Source: Rubrivivax sp.
GTDB lineage: Bacteria; Pseudomonadota; Gammaproteobacteria; Burkholderiales; Burkholderiaceae_C
Length of the DNA: 64,000 bases
Assembly (NCBI GenBank): GCA_022842595.1
Contig: JALHPF010000007.1
Coordinates: 112,580 to 176,579 of the forward strand
Reading direction: 5' to 3'
The translations under genes and the position numbers were made by a program. The notes beneath the pieces are model-generated. The model searched no databases, had not been told where the DNA came from, and saw nothing but the letters and a program-made list of their open reading frames with translations. Positions 63,201-64,000 of this stretch are shown here, piece after piece; the stretch's first letter is position 1, and every line of letters starts with the position of its first letter.

Positions 63201-64000
63201 CGGGCCGCGACGCGACCAACTACAGCCTGATCCTGCCGCAGGCGCTGCGCGCCAACATCGAACCCGCGACCCTGGTCTACGTCGCCGAGCCGACGGCAGT
63301 CAAGATCGGCACCCCGGTCGGCAACCTGCCTGGCGCGGTGACCGGTCTGGTCGGCGGCGAGACGCTGGCGGTGGCCACCACCGGTGCCTTGGTCTTCAAC
63401 GTGCCACCGCAGGCCACGACACAGGCCGGCCGCTACCCGGTGCTGGGCGCTGGCCTGGTGGCCAGCAATTACCGGTTCGAGCAGGCGCCCGGCAACGCGT
63501 TGGCGCTGATCGTGTTCGACCCCTTCGCGATTTCCGAGACCGCCCTTCCCCGCAGCACGCTCGGCCTCAGCACCCTGCTCGGCAAGGTGCTGCCGTTCGG
63601 CACTGCAGACGACGCGCTGGCTGGCCTGGCCAACCTGGTAGGTCGTCCCGGCCTCGATCCGCGGGTGGCAGCCGTCGGCAACTTCGGCGTGCTGCGCTTC
63701 TCCGATTTTTCGGACGAACAGCTCTACACCTTGCTGTCGGGCCGGGACCGATTCAAGAAGCAATTGCTGGCCGATGCCCGTGCGCGTCTCGCGGCGGACC
63801 CGGCCCTGGCCAACCTGGGCGAATGTGCGTCGCTGGAAGAGGCGCAGCGGGGTCGCTGCCTGATCAACGAGGAACTGAAGGCCCGGGCGGCACGGCAGCA
63901 GACCACGCTGGCCGCCGCGCCGCAGAACCTGCCCGCCCAGGCAGCCGGGGTCGCGCCCGGCCTGCCCGCTGCGCCGGCGCCACCGGGCTCCACGGCGGCA
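60263..64000 (+). CDS. TpsA-type filamentous adhesin/exoprotein (partial, runs off right edge)
   Basis: 1246 codons are open to the window end. After a signal (RRLAQALAAASLLTTGLAPLSAAE) comes the TPS secretion domain: TNSAQAILNWNSFSVGSGAGVYFQQPN and WLLNPHGVLFGTGARIDVGSLVAST (the NPxG motif). A Gly/Ser/Ala-rich beta-helix region follows to about residue 830. YDG/MBG-type repeats come next (VYNATVAASLAG, VYDATASAPLAG, LVYVAEPTAVKIG), then a charged segment. The ATG at 60263 has a GGAG site; an ATG at 60236 overlapping the tpsB stop is also in frame. It is the partner of the TpsB gene. Confidence 0.85.
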   Translation, partial: MRNPPVSSAPSPHAASAGGFVMRRLAQALAAASLLTTGLAPLSAAEPTLPAGLSVVSGQAQISTIGARMTVTNSAQAILNWNSFSVGSGAGVYFQQPNAASQVLNRVTGSDPSTILGSLASNGKVWLLNPHGVLFGTGARIDVGSLVASTLALSDNDWAAGRFRLTAALQNDHRGLPAVVNQGEIRSALGGSLALIGGSVGNEGLMLAPGGQVVLAAGRSVELVDGAAANLSVRVSAPAGEARNLGTLEATGGRIDIMAAAVNQSGIVRADTLGSGPGGAVWIRASRDILLAAGSRTTADGGSGGSVRLQADAGRSSVQGTVSARGSQGGGGEATLLGREVGLLDGADVDVSGAAGGGRVIVGGGEQGRDARYPNAQSTYIGPSATIKADASRSGDGGSIVVWSDLATRAYGGLSARGGPQGGDGGSIETSGGWLDAQPSRVDTRASLGRNGTWLLDPYDILISDEVANTLGQGPTFTAGGAGSTIRSATITNALANGNNVVVSTGGANGGSERGDISLVRANINVPVVAFGLPGNLTLLADGSIRMLDSSISSQFGAVGVSLQAAQTGAGGVSLVNSSITSGTGSRFGAIRIGGGAAGTTPAGSAFTGAGGAVTAGVRIENSRLSAGNAALTISGVSTLSNGTGVEVDAASRLQAASLIITGDGAADRGVSISGQLATTGALSLRGRGGELGIGLTNARVTAGGPVDITAASILLSGQTQVSSAAAGDAIVLSGGGGSGMSRFDNSAGRTALVAPAGRWIAYSQDVSGHFLAADTPAGGDDGSVSFDPGELSHDFVRHGARFGDWSGDVGNGFVSAARQVVTLGGIGVDRVYNATVAASLAGAATLTPSIASDTSTLVGGASTVFADKNVGSRKPITVTTAAASQSPLAVVDRFGKPVFGYDLVSNVVASITPAPLAVTGLTATSKVYDATASAPLAGNPTIGPFAGDLVGLAGTATGRFANPNAGTGKPVSVSGLALTGRDATNYSLILPQALRANIEPATLVYVAEPTAVKIGTPVGNLPGAVTGLVGGETLAVATTGALVFNVPPQATTQAGRYPVLGAGLVASNYRFEQAPGNALALIVFDPFAISETALPRSTLGLSTLLGKVLPFGTADDALAGLANLVGRPGLDPRVAAVGNFGVLRFSDFSDEQLYTLLSGRDRFKKQLLADARARLAADPALANLGECASLEEAQRGRCLINEELKARAARQQTTLAAAPQNLPAQAAGVAPGLPAAPAPPGSTAA

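Overview
The window is a GC-rich, densely packed chromosomal segment. Its gene families point to a betaproteobacterium of the order Burkholderiales, in the Rubrivivax/Leptothrix/Ideonella neighbourhood. The pointers are a TctC/Bug-type binding protein, a membrane formate dehydrogenase set with DUF3305/DUF3306 partners, PEP-CTERM surface proteins and two-partner secretion. This placement is an inference from gene content, because no rRNA or tRNA gene is visible.

Layout. 1-2087: edge of a secreted-protein gene, a lipase-like lipoprotein and a DUF3617 protein. 2077-13518: a complete glycogen locus, glgCA leftward and glgP-glgB-glgX-malQ rightward from a shared 340-bp control region, with overlapping stop/start codons throughout. 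13738-16274: a TctC-like binding protein and an acyl-CoA-ligase-like enzyme. 16278-31408: a molybdenum/tungsten and formate dehydrogenase locus. It holds a fused tungstate-type ABC transporter, moeA, fdhD, three formate dehydrogenase subunits plus small exported proteins, and a divergent maturation operon (DUF3305, DUF3306, polyferredoxin, TorD-like chaperone, mobA, one unknown). A palindrome-rich divergent promoter region sits between the two formate dehydrogenase arms.

32172-38486: a three-gene signalling operon with a PhnD-like binding protein, a hybrid histidine kinase with a canonical LOV blue-light domain, and a response regulator with a degenerate GGDEF and an intact EAL domain. This looks like a light- and ligand-responsive system that lowers cyclic-di-GMP.

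38487-54698 is the accessory part. It holds three PEP-CTERM proteins, an ABC-ATPase remnant and a 1422-residue TIR / NB-ARC / WD40 STAND protein. The STAND protein resembles a plant or animal NLR and is the best candidate for an undescribed defence system here. A VapBC toxin-antitoxin pair lies beside it. Further on are secreted unknowns, an ECF-like sigma factor divergent from a TPR Ser/Thr kinase, an acetyltransferase and a dead IS1380-family element. 54695-64000: a DUF2252 gene whose stop codon comes from the IS end, a second Ser/Thr kinase with a C-terminal DUF4384-like region, and a TpsB/TpsA secretion pair. The TpsA adhesin runs off the right edge.

No CRISPR array, tRNA or rRNA gene was seen.
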